This document shows positions 7,094 to 12,489 of a stretch of DNA of 64,000 nt, piece by piece. This DNA is from a virus, in the IMG/VR virus record IMGVR_UViG_3300032291_001823, positions 1 through 64,000 of that record; one strand, 5' to 3'. A model generated the notes under the pieces. That model saw only the letters and a program-made list of their open reading frames with translations, was not told the origin of the DNA and searched no databases. Positions within the stretch are counted from its first letter, which is position 1; every line of letters begins with the position of its first letter. A program made the position numbers and the translations under genes.

Positions 7094-7231
7094 TTAATAG
7101 CCTAATTCATCAAGGTCATCAATATTAGCAGTTATATGTACAAATCCTCCTTTTACATAAAGATCAAAGAAGAATGTAGCAAGCTGCTTAAATGAATGAA
7201 ACTCTTGAATTGTTAATGTTACGGTTTTCAT
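7094..7231 (-). CDS. Small hypothetical protein
   Basis: This 45-residue frame (MKTVTLTIQEFHSFKQLATFFF...) starts at ATG 7231, is preceded by an ATTTAAAT stretch, and ends 18 bases before the next gene. The ordering beta strand, helix, strand with an acidic end (IDDLDELGY) suggests a small folded protein. No family recognised. Confidence 0.55.
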   Translation of the reverse strand: MKTVTLTIQEFHSFKQLATFFFDLYVKGGFVHITANIDDLDELGY

Positions 7232-7248
7232 GATATTAATTTAAATGG

Positions 7249-7347
7249 TTAGAATTCTTTTGAAACGAGAATTAATTGGATGATGAGAGCTAGAAATGTC
7301 CAGATGAGAATTAGAATAGCTACGAGGATTTTTATCTTTTCTTTCAT
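7249..7347 (-). CDS. Tiny single-pass membrane protein
   Basis: A 32-residue frame with a short basic start (MKEKIK) and one hydrophobic helix (ILVAILILIWTFLALIIQLI). Its ATG overlaps the stop of the upstream gene (ATGA), which argues for real translation. The form fits a small inner-membrane protein or holin-like peptide, but the length is below that of known holins. Confidence 0.55.
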   Translation of the reverse strand: MKEKIKILVAILILIWTFLALIIQLILVSKEF

Positions 7348-7685
7348 TTTTTCTTCTTTACATAAGGACGAATCGATTCTAATGCTATATTATTGCTGCG
7401 CCTACTTATAGGAGACACCTTGTATTTTATATTATTCCTGTCAAGAATATCCTTTACTAAAGGAAGTTCTTTATCAGTGTGTAATATAGCTTCAGATATG
7501 CTTGAATGTCTGAGAATTTCATAATCCTTCATAAGAGGAGAAAGGATTCCCACATAATGACGTATAACTTTCACTACAGAGATTTTAACACATATTCCTT
7601 TCTCATCCTTAACATACTTACCCTTATCATCTCTCATTCTTTCTTCTACAGTCTTTTTCTCTTCTACAATAAATGCGTATGTCAT
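7344..7685 (-). CDS. Hypothetical basic protein
   Basis: This 113-residue basic protein begins with a beta strand (MTYAFIVEEKKTVEERMRDDKGKYVKDEKG) that contains a short direct KGKYVKDEKGICVK turn and ends with a Lys/Arg-rich tail (IRPYVKKKK). No motif was recognised. It is linked by ATGA overlaps to a two-helix membrane protein upstream and a one-helix membrane protein downstream, so the three probably act together or at least are made together. Confidence 0.7.
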   Translation of the reverse strand: MTYAFIVEEKKTVEERMRDDKGKYVKDEKGICVKISVVKVIRHYVGILSPLMKDYEILRHSSISEAILHTDKELPLVKDILDRNNIKYKVSPISRRSNNIALESIRPYVKKKK

Positions 7686-7861
7686 ATTTGTTCCTCTTTA
7701 TATGTGATGTAATAAAGTGCGCTTGTTCCATATCCAGCAAGTGATATGCAAGATATAAACAATAAATTAAGCAAACTAGGCTCGAGATAACAAAATGCAA
7801 GAAAAATAATAATGGATGTCAACATCACCATTAAAATGCTGATAATCAATAACTTGTTCAT
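7682..7861 (-). CDS. Small two-helix membrane protein
   Basis: This 59-residue protein has two hydrophobic helices (LLIISILMVMLTSIIIFLAF and LLNLLFISCISLAGYGTSAL) joined by a short loop and a charged end (YKEEQI). ATG at 7861 is preceded by ATTTAAAACCAAAACC, the clearest copy of the block motif. A holin or an envelope-modifying role is possible from the topology alone. Confidence 0.6.
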   Translation of the reverse strand: MNKLLIISILMVMLTSIIIFLAFCYLEPSLLNLLFISCISLAGYGTSALYYITYKEEQI

Positions 7862-7884
7862 GGTTTTGGTTTTAAATGAATGAA

Positions 7885-7919
7885 ATAAAAAAGAGGCCCT
7901 AATGTAGACACATTGAGCC
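7885..7919 (-). terminator. Probable rho-independent terminator
   Basis: On the minus strand an imperfect stem (GGC...CAATG with CATT...GCC, 7895-7919) is followed by TCTTTTTTATTT. It lies shortly after the stop of the 103-residue gene at 7946. Confidence 0.6.
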
Positions 7920-7945
7920 GTACTAACCTTTGAAAAACACCTATT

Positions 7946-8257
7946 TTAGCTTGGATAGCAATCTGTTACAACTTGAGGACATTCATTGTAAATCCACCAC
8001 TCTGAGCCGTCATATTCTCCTCTTGTTCCCCATGTATTATTATTAAACCATATAGTTCCATATAAATACTGAAGTCCATATCCAGCGTCATAATCAAAAT
8101 CAAGACTATTTAGGAAGTCTTGATATTGTTCCTCTGTATATCCAATACGAAGGACCGTCTGTTTTTCTTTAAAATCATCATCTGTAAAAGTGATGATGGC
8201 ACAAATAACGTTTGGAAGGCCAGTTACAAAGTCTTGAAATTCTTCTTTTGCGTTCAT
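7946..8257 (-). CDS. Hypothetical acidic protein
   Basis: This 103-residue protein is acidic and aromatic (YDAGYGLQYLYGTIWFNNNTWGTRGEYDGSEWW), with likely beta structure in its second half and a helical start. It has no signal peptide. The start overlaps the stop of the lipoprotein gene by one base, so the two are coupled, and a terminator follows. No family recognised. Confidence 0.7.
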   Translation of the reverse strand: MNAKEEFQDFVTGLPNVICAIITFTDDDFKEKQTVLRIGYTEEQYQDFLNSLDFDYDAGYGLQYLYGTIWFNNNTWGTRGEYDGSEWWIYNECPQVVTDCYPS

Positions 8258-8604
8258 TATTCTTGATTTAATATGTCATCTAATTTATTACATTCACCAT
8301 TAGCTATTGTTCCCAATTTACGACCAAAATCATATATTACAACACTATCTTCCTCCATAAACAGCTGAAATTCACTTGATTCTGTAATAACTAAGTCTTG
8401 ATTACGCTTCCATTGTCCTGTAATAAGACCATTTGCCACCTCCTCAGCATAAAAATGCTCATATAGAACACCATTAGCTTTTACATTAAATATAGGACGA
8501 CCCTCATCATCATCCCATAATTCTGTTACAATAACATCAGATTGTTCCTTCAGAGAACAAGAAAATAAGGCAAAAACAAACATAATAGCAACTAAATACT
8601 TCAT
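8257..8604 (-). CDS. Predicted lipoprotein
   Basis: The 115-residue product starts MKYLVAIMFVFALFSCSLKEQS: a signal peptide with a lipobox (LFSC), so Cys16 would be lipid-modified and the protein anchored in the host envelope. The mature part is an acidic beta-rich domain. The open frame extends upstream to 8745, but that stretch covers folded intergenic DNA; ATG 8604 with a preceding ATTTAAAATCAAG motif is the supported start. Phage lipoproteins often block superinfection at the outer membrane; no direct evidence here. Confidence 0.75.
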   Translation of the reverse strand: MKYLVAIMFVFALFSCSLKEQSDVIVTELWDDDEGRPIFNVKANGVLYEHFYAEEVANGLITGQWKRNQDLVITESSEFQLFMEEDSVVIYDFGRKLGTIANGECNKLDDILNQE

Positions 8605-8627
8605 ATACTTGATTTTAAATTGGTGAC

Positions 8628-8655
8628 AAAAGAAAAATGCAGGCCTTGCACCTGC
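8628..8655 (-). terminator. Terminator-like hairpin upstream of lipoprotein gene
   Basis: GCAGG and CCTGC (8639-8643 with 8651-8655) form a perfect 5-bp stem, followed on the minus strand by a T-rich run ATTTTTCTTTT. No gene ends close upstream, so it may instead be a leader attenuator for the lipoprotein gene whose start lies 24 bases further on. Confidence 0.45.
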
Positions 8656-8696
8656 TTGGGAGCATCTATCCCTCCAATTTCCCTCTGCACTCAAAA

Positions 8697-8763
8697 TGTA
8701 ATACGTGTACGAACACTTTTTCTGAATACTCATGTACGAGAACACGTTATTTTACATATTACA
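8697..8763 (-). other. Long inverted repeat in non-coding stretch
   Basis: TGTAATACGTGT at 8697-8708 is matched by ACACGT (8742-8747) plus TATTACA (8757-8763), interrupted by nine bases, giving a 12-bp stem with one bulge. The loop holds near-repeats GTACGAACAC and GTACGAGAACAC. The surrounding 8605-8882 stretch has no gene I can support. Confidence 0.5.
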
Positions 8764-8866
8764 TTCTGTCAGCCCTTGGGAAGCTGTTTGTGGTGCATTA
8801 GAATAAGAATGTGTTTTCATTTCCATTAGCTTATATACACATTCAACGCCTTGCTATGTAAGGCAT

Positions 8867-8895
8867 AAAATAAAGAGCCCTGTTACAGGCTCTTT
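8867..8895 (-). terminator. Rho-independent terminator
   Basis: A perfect 8-bp stem (AAAGAGCC at 8872-8879 with GGCTCTTT at 8888-8895) is followed on the minus strand by TTTATTTTATG. It overlaps the stop codon of the gene at 8883. Confidence 0.8.
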
Positions 8896-9155
8896 AATAT
8901 CCAATCCAAAGGATTTCTCCCTAATATAATATCTGTTTTAATGGCAGATATGGCATCTTGTAAACCATATCCACTCTCTAATGAATATAAATATGCATTC
9001 CTATCTGAGCCTTTAATAATAACTTCCAAACTGTTACCATTGCCAGAAGATGAAATAACATACAATGAATCAGAAGAAACAGCTAATCTATATTTACAGG
9101 GTGCAGAATAATTAACTTTAAAAGGAGTTTTGACAAATGTTTTAATGAGTTTCAT
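8883..9155 (-). CDS. Hypothetical small protein
   Basis: This 90-residue protein has a basic N-terminal strand (MKLIKTFVKTPFKVNYSAPCKYR) and a Ser-rich middle (SDSLYVISSSGNGNSLEVIIKG) suggestive of a small beta-rich fold. It has no signal peptide. It is a single-gene transcription unit: two copies of the ATTAAAATCAA motif precede its ATG and a strong terminator overlaps its stop. Function unknown. Confidence 0.7.
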   Translation of the reverse strand: MKLIKTFVKTPFKVNYSAPCKYRLAVSSDSLYVISSSGNGNSLEVIIKGSDRNAYLYSLESGYGLQDAISAIKTDIILGRNPLDWILKSL

Positions 9156-9160
9156 GTTTA

Positions 9161-9192
9161 TTGATTTTAATGCTTTAATTGATTTTAATGCT
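9161..9192. repeat. 14-bp direct repeat in front of a minus-strand gene
   Basis: TTGATTTTAATGCT occurs at 9161-9174 and again at 9179-9192, an 18-base period. Each copy holds the motif seen upstream of other minus-strand genes (ATTAAAATCAA on the minus strand). It could be a doubled promoter element or an operator. Confidence 0.6.
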
Positions 9193-9344
9193 ATGTATAT
9201 CTACGAATTTGACTGATTTTAAGGAATTTGAAATGGGTTGTGAAGGGTTTTAATGACTATACACCACCCTATTTATGTCCATATTTTCCCCACCCTATGC
9301 AACATAAGTCGTTGATTCCCACCCATATATATACATTATGTGGG

Positions 9345-9378
9345 AAAAAAAGGGCCTCCCACAAATTGTAGGAAGCCC
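9345..9378 (-). terminator. Strong rho-independent terminator
   Basis: On the minus strand GGGCTTCC (with four more pairs reaching the loop) pairs with GGGAGGCCC, 9352-9378, followed by TTTTTTT (9345-9351). It lies seven bases after the stop of the gene at 9385. Confidence 0.85.
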
Positions 9379-9384
9379 ATGCTA

Positions 9385-9771
9385 TCAGATTGCATCAGAT
9401 TCGAGTGCTTTAATACTCTCCACACTCAAGCCAAGTGAGGAAGCCTGCTTTTTGTAAGCCGCTTCACACTCGTCGTTAAGCAATCGAGCATCATTCTTCG
9501 CAGCAAACATTTCTTCCTTAGTCTTGAAAATGCTGCAAGCCTGCACTCTGGAGAATGTTTGTCCCGTGCGCTCTTTGGTCTTCGGGTCAAGCTCGTCGAA
9601 TGTCTTAATTGCTGTGAGAGCGAAGAGTTCTTTGGGCAGAGTGTCCTTGGTCAGACCAAGTGCTTCAATCTGGCGTGCAGGAATGTGAATTCTGTCTCCG
9701 CTTGCATTGTAAGCCGTGAAATTCTGTCCGCTCTTGGATTGGCTAATGCTAATCAATTTTACAGTTTGCAT
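9385..9771 (-). CDS. Hypothetical protein, first gene of the minus block
   Basis: The 128-residue product starts MQTVKLISISQSKSGQNFTAYNASG and has a beta-rich first half (DRIHIPARQIEALGL...ELFALTAIKTFDEL) followed by a helical Ala/Lys/Glu-rich end. The beta half could be an OB- or SH3-like barrel that binds nucleic acid, but I see no decisive motif. GC content is clearly higher than in neighbouring genes. An open extension reaches 9879, but ATG 9771 with an upstream ATTAAATCG motif is the better start. Its position next to the divergent control region and its own strong terminator suggest high early expression. Confidence 0.75.
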   Translation of the reverse strand: MQTVKLISISQSKSGQNFTAYNASGDRIHIPARQIEALGLTKDTLPKELFALTAIKTFDELDPKTKERTGQTFSRVQACSIFKTKEEMFAAKNDARLLNDECEAAYKKQASSLGLSVESIKALESDAI

Positions 9772-10089
9772 TGTCTTTCGATTTAATTTTTTGTGTGTTA
9801 CATTGAATGGGGGATAGTCCCAACCACACAATCTGTACTGGGGGTTGCAATATGGAGTGGTCCCCTGTCCCATGAACATAAAACATTTCCTAATTCCTAT
9901 GTAATATCCGTGTAATGCTTTCCTTATGAAGGAATAATGGGGGGCATACCCAGATTTATATTTCTATATAGGGGGGCTTTTATATTGTCATTAACCCCCA
10001 GAAAAAAAATTATTTTGTCATATATTGCTAAATACATTTACCTTTGAGGGCGGAGGGTGGGTTTGGAATTACATTAAAAAGGGTTTTAT
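9772..10089. other. Divergent intergenic control region with G-runs
   Basis: These 318 bases separate the minus-strand and plus-strand blocks and hold no gene. In an AT-rich genome it carries unusual G-runs at 9809-9813, 9840-9844, 9939-9944 and 9971-9976, a CCCCC at 9995-9999 that can pair with the last of them, and a GGGCGGAGGGTGGG cluster at 10048-10061. A rightward Bacteroidota promoter lies at 10014-10046. No matching host-type promoter was found facing left. A replication or packaging role is possible but unsupported. Confidence 0.7.
10014..10046 (+). promoter_or_regulatory. Bacteroidota-type promoter for the plus-strand block
   Basis: TTTG at 10014-10017, a 21-base spacer, and TACCTTTG at 10039-10046 match the Bacteroidota vegetative consensus TTTG-N19-21-TAnnTTTG exactly. 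Transcription would start near 10053, giving a leader of about 37 bases that includes the G-rich cluster before the first gene at 10090. Confidence 0.8.
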
Positions 10090-10323
10090 ATGATTTGGGT
10101 TATATTGTTGGTGCTTTTTAGTATTTCCTTTGTATATGGATGTATTAGGATGTATTTAGCTTCTGTGTCTTTTGAGATTATCAATCTTTCATATGGGTAT
10201 TATAATATAGGTGTACATTATAATAGGGTGTATGAGGATGAAGAAGTTTGTTACAATGAGCTTTTAATTGGATTATTTCTTATAAATATTGTGTTTGTAT
10301 TTGTAGGAGATAGTGATGGGTGA
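10090..10323 (+). CDS. Small membrane protein, first plus-strand gene
   Basis: This 77-residue protein has a hydrophobic helix at each end (MIWVILLVLFSISFVYG and LLIGLFLINIVFVFVG) with a Tyr-rich loop between, so a two-pass inner-membrane protein is likely. It is the first frame after the consensus promoter. I do not recognise the family; a lysis or membrane-attachment role would fit the topology only. Confidence 0.6.
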   Translation: MIWVILLVLFSISFVYGCIRMYLASVSFEIINLSYGYYNIGVHYNRVYEDEEVCYNELLIGLFLINIVFVFVGDSDG

Positions 10324-10414
10324 GTAATTTTTGGACATAATATGGCATTTAGATGTAATGTATTGTTCATCAAGTGTTTGTGGATTGTATGTAATTTTAT
10401 ATTTTTGTATTGTA

Positions 10415-10795
10415 ATGTCAACAAAAGAATTAAATAAGGAAGCTATAGGTGTTTTACAAAGGATTAAAAGGCCTGAGGAGAATGCTTATGATTTGGCAGA
10501 GAAGTATTATAAGATTATTTCTGTTGTTAATAATTTGAAGTTGACAGAGAGGGAAGTGCAATTAGTGGCATATACGGCTATTAAGGGGAATATTTCTTAT
10601 GCTAGTAATAGGAATGAGTTTTGTGAGAAGTATGACAGCTCTGAGGCAACGGTTAATAATATTATTTCCAAGCTTAAGAGGATAGGGGTGTTGGTGAAGG
10701 ATGGGAATAAGACGAAGGTGAATCCTGTTATATTGCTGGATTTTAATAAACAGTTGACATTAGAAATAAAGCTTTTACATGGAGATGGACGTTAA
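10415..10795 (+). CDS. Winged-helix-like DNA-binding protein
   Basis: The 126-residue product starts at ATG 10415 (MSTKELNKEAIGVLQRI); an extension to 10331 is Cys/Tyr-rich and unlikely. Residues about 50-110 read as a helix-turn-helix with wing: LTEREVQLVAYTAIKGN, then a recognition-type helix SSEATVNNIISKLKRIGVLVKDG and a short strand. Conserved small helix-turn-helix proteins stand at this place, a few genes before TerL, in crAss-like phages. A role as transcription regulator of late genes or as packaging-site binder is plausible. The end overlaps the HU-like gene by 17 bases. Confidence 0.65.
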   Translation: MSTKELNKEAIGVLQRIKRPEENAYDLAEKYYKIISVVNNLKLTEREVQLVAYTAIKGNISYASNRNEFCEKYDSSEATVNNIISKLKRIGVLVKDGNKTKVNPVILLDFNKQLTLEIKLLHGDGR

Positions 10796-11141
10796 ACCAC
10801 GATCGATGTCCATGAAGGACTATCTCGTGAGGGTGCTTGCTGTAAAGATGATGATGGCTGAGAAGACGATAGAAACTGTTATAAATCACCAGTTCCAAAG
10901 TTCTTCTGAGGCAATGTTGAATAATAGTAGTGTGGAGATAAGTGGGTTTGGGAAGTTTTATTTTAATAAGAAGAAGGCACAGAATAAGCTGGAAGCCCTT
11001 GTTTGTATAAAGGGTAAGCTGGAGGATGAGCTTAAAAAGGACACTCTTTCTGATAAACAGAGGGGTAAGCATGAAACTAGATTACAGGGTGTTTGTTCAG
11101 AAATTGATTATTTGATACAGAAAACCAATACAAATGATTAA
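10779..11141 (+). CDS. HU/IHF-like DNA-binding protein
   Basis: The N-terminal helices of this 120-residue protein (KDYLVRVLAVKMMMAEKTIETVINHQF) followed by SVEISGFGKFYFNKKKA at residues 51-67 correspond to the HU/IHF fold, in which the GFGxF turn leads into the DNA-bending arm. The arm itself is replaced by a helical, charged C-terminus (KLEDELKKDT...), so DNA contact may differ from that of bacterial HU. crAss-like phages carry an IHF-like gene in this place before TerL. A role in bending DNA for packaging or transcription is inferred. Starts inside the end of the previous gene. Confidence 0.75.
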   Translation: MEMDVKPRSMSMKDYLVRVLAVKMMMAEKTIETVINHQFQSSSEAMLNNSSVEISGFGKFYFNKKKAQNKLEALVCIKGKLEDELKKDTLSDKQRGKHETRLQGVCSEIDYLIQKTNTND

Positions 11142-11445
11142 TTTTCATCAAGTGTTCGAAGGATGGAGAAATAATATTCTTCCTCCAGAGGAGATGAAAG
11201 AAGCCATTGCATCTGTGAGTGTTGAAAGGTTGGAGGTTTGTAAGGGATGTAGCTTCTACTCTGAGAACAAGAAGAAAGAAGGATGGGCTATTTTACGTCT
11301 AGACATACATTGTACAAAGTGTGGATGTACGCTTTCTGCTAAAACTAAGTGTATGTCTTGCAGTTGTCCAATAGGGTTTTGGAAGGAAGTTATTTCTCAA
11401 AAAGATGAAGAATTGATTCAAAATGAACAACAACTTAAGAATTAA
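11134..11445 (+). CDS. Zinc-binding small protein
   Basis: This 103-residue protein contains eight cysteines in two sets: C36xxC39 and C60xxCxC65, then C73xxCxC78. This is enough for two zinc sites and recalls short treble-clef or rubredoxin-like folds. The N-terminal helix (NFHQVFEGWRNNILPPEE) and acidic end are probably exposed. A cysteine-rich protein of this size sits upstream of TerL in other crAss-like phages. It overlaps its neighbours by 8 and 23 bases, so translation is coupled. Confidence 0.75.
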   Translation: MINFHQVFEGWRNNILPPEEMKEAIASVSVERLEVCKGCSFYSENKKKEGWAILRLDIHCTKCGCTLSAKTKCMSCSCPIGFWKEVISQKDEELIQNEQQLKN

Positions 11446-11689
11446 AAAGGTGCCTCTGGAAACTTTCCTTGACATTCTTTCAGATTTGTTTGACAGGGGG
11501 GTTGATTATGTTGACATAGCAGGAACGGACGAAGAGAATGGCATCACCATATCCTTCTGTAAGGAGTATATGTCTGAGGAATTTGCTGAGAACTTTGACG
11601 CAATTCCTACAACAACAAAGTCCTCAGAAGAGATTAATATTAATCTTCCAAGTGATAGCGACGTAGATGATTTAAATGATTTAATATGA
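11423..11689 (+). CDS. Acidic hypothetical protein
   Basis: This 88-residue protein has a folded first half (IKKVPLETFLDILSDLFDRGVDYVDIAG) and a disordered acidic end (SDSDVDDLNDLI). It overlaps the previous gene by 23 bases and the next by 4 (ATGA). No family recognised; gene position argues for a helper of packaging or regulation. Confidence 0.65.
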   Translation: MNNNLRIKKVPLETFLDILSDLFDRGVDYVDIAGTDEENGITISFCKEYMSEEFAENFDAIPTTTKSSEEININLPSDSDVDDLNDLI

Positions 11690-11868
11690 GTAGTATATTT
11701 GAAGTTTGGGTGATGATAGAGAAACTGGCAGCACTTGCTGCTACAGAAGGAGTTTCTGAAGAGATTAAGAAATTGGCAAATGCTGAAATTGAAAAGCTTT
11801 TGCATAATGTAATATTGCCAGAAGCAAAGGAGCTTTCAGCTAATTATTCTGGTATAATAACAAAATAG
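11686..11868 (+). CDS. Small helical hypothetical protein
   Basis: This 60-residue, almost fully helical protein (EKLAALAATEGVSEEIKKLANAEIEKLL) may form a coiled coil or helical hairpin. The start overlaps the previous stop (ATGA). No catalytic or metal-binding residues seen. Function unknown. Confidence 0.6.
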   Translation: MSSIFEVWVMIEKLAALAATEGVSEEIKKLANAEIEKLLHNVILPEAKELSANYSGIITK

Positions 11869-11876
11869 AAAGGGAA

Positions 11877-12170
11877 ATGAGCAGAAAAGCCAGTTATTAC
11901 AACCAGGTTATCAATGCTCTTCAGGAACTACATACTCACTACCCATCTTATAATTTGGGTAGGCATTTAGCGACAGCTTTTTCAGACTATGGAGATTTGT
12001 GGGGAGTGACAGACAAAGAGATGGTTTTTGCATTAGATAGGTATAGGGCACAGCTTGATATGGATTATTCTCATAAGGATGAGGATTATATTGATAAGAT
12101 TGTGAAGGATGGGATGAATTTAGATAAATTATTTAAAGAAGACGAAGACGATTATGGCGACAGCTATTAA
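11877..12170 (+). CDS. Conserved hypothetical protein upstream of terminase
   Basis: This 97-residue protein has a helical N-terminal part (ASYYNQVINALQELHTHYPSYNLGRHLATAFSDYG) followed by an acidic tail (DKLFKEDEDDYGDSY). It lies two genes before TerL and overlaps the next gene by 17 bases. The NLGRHLATA part looks like a conserved small-domain signature that I have seen in Bacteroidota phage proteins next to terminase, without known function. Confidence 0.65.
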   Translation: MSRKASYYNQVINALQELHTHYPSYNLGRHLATAFSDYGDLWGVTDKEMVFALDRYRAQLDMDYSHKDEDYIDKIVKDGMNLDKLFKEDEDDYGDSY

Positions 12171-12489
12171 GAAAACTACATATATTAATGCAGAGCTCGA
12201 ATGGGCTGAAGAACAGCTTAAGAGCTGGAAAGCTTATGTTGATGCCAATCCTCTACATGAGCTCAAGGATAGGATTGAATGGAAGCCTACAGCTAAGGGT
12301 GGAATGCTACCTATGGTGATTGCCTCTATTGAAGCACAGGGTAAGTTTGTTCAGGAGACAATGAAGAACTATCTTGCATTGGTTGAAGTGGTGGATAAGC
12401 TGAGGAGTATTGAAGAAGCTAAGGTGGAAGTGAGAGGAAAGGGTGAACTTAGTGCGCAGGCAGAGGAGTTTTTGAAAAATAGAAAATGA
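12154..12489 (+). CDS. Hypothetical protein; small terminase candidate
   Basis: This 111-residue protein is mostly helical, with a long N-terminal helix (ELEWAEEQLKSWKAYVDANP) and a second long helix (IASIEAQGKFVQETMKNYLALVEVVDKLRSI). It immediately precedes TerL with a 4-base overlap, which is the usual place of the small terminase subunit. A DNA-binding helix-turn-helix is not obvious, so the assignment rests on position, size and helical nature only. Confidence 0.55.
   Translation: MATAIKKTTYINAELEWAEEQLKSWKAYVDANPLHELKDRIEWKPTAKGGMLPMVIASIEAQGKFVQETMKNYLALVEVVDKLRSIEEAKVEVRGKGELSAQAEEFLKNRK

Noticed and set aside
8605-8745. Upstream extension of the lipoprotein
   Set aside because: It would place 47 residues before the signal peptide and crosses hairpin-forming DNA.
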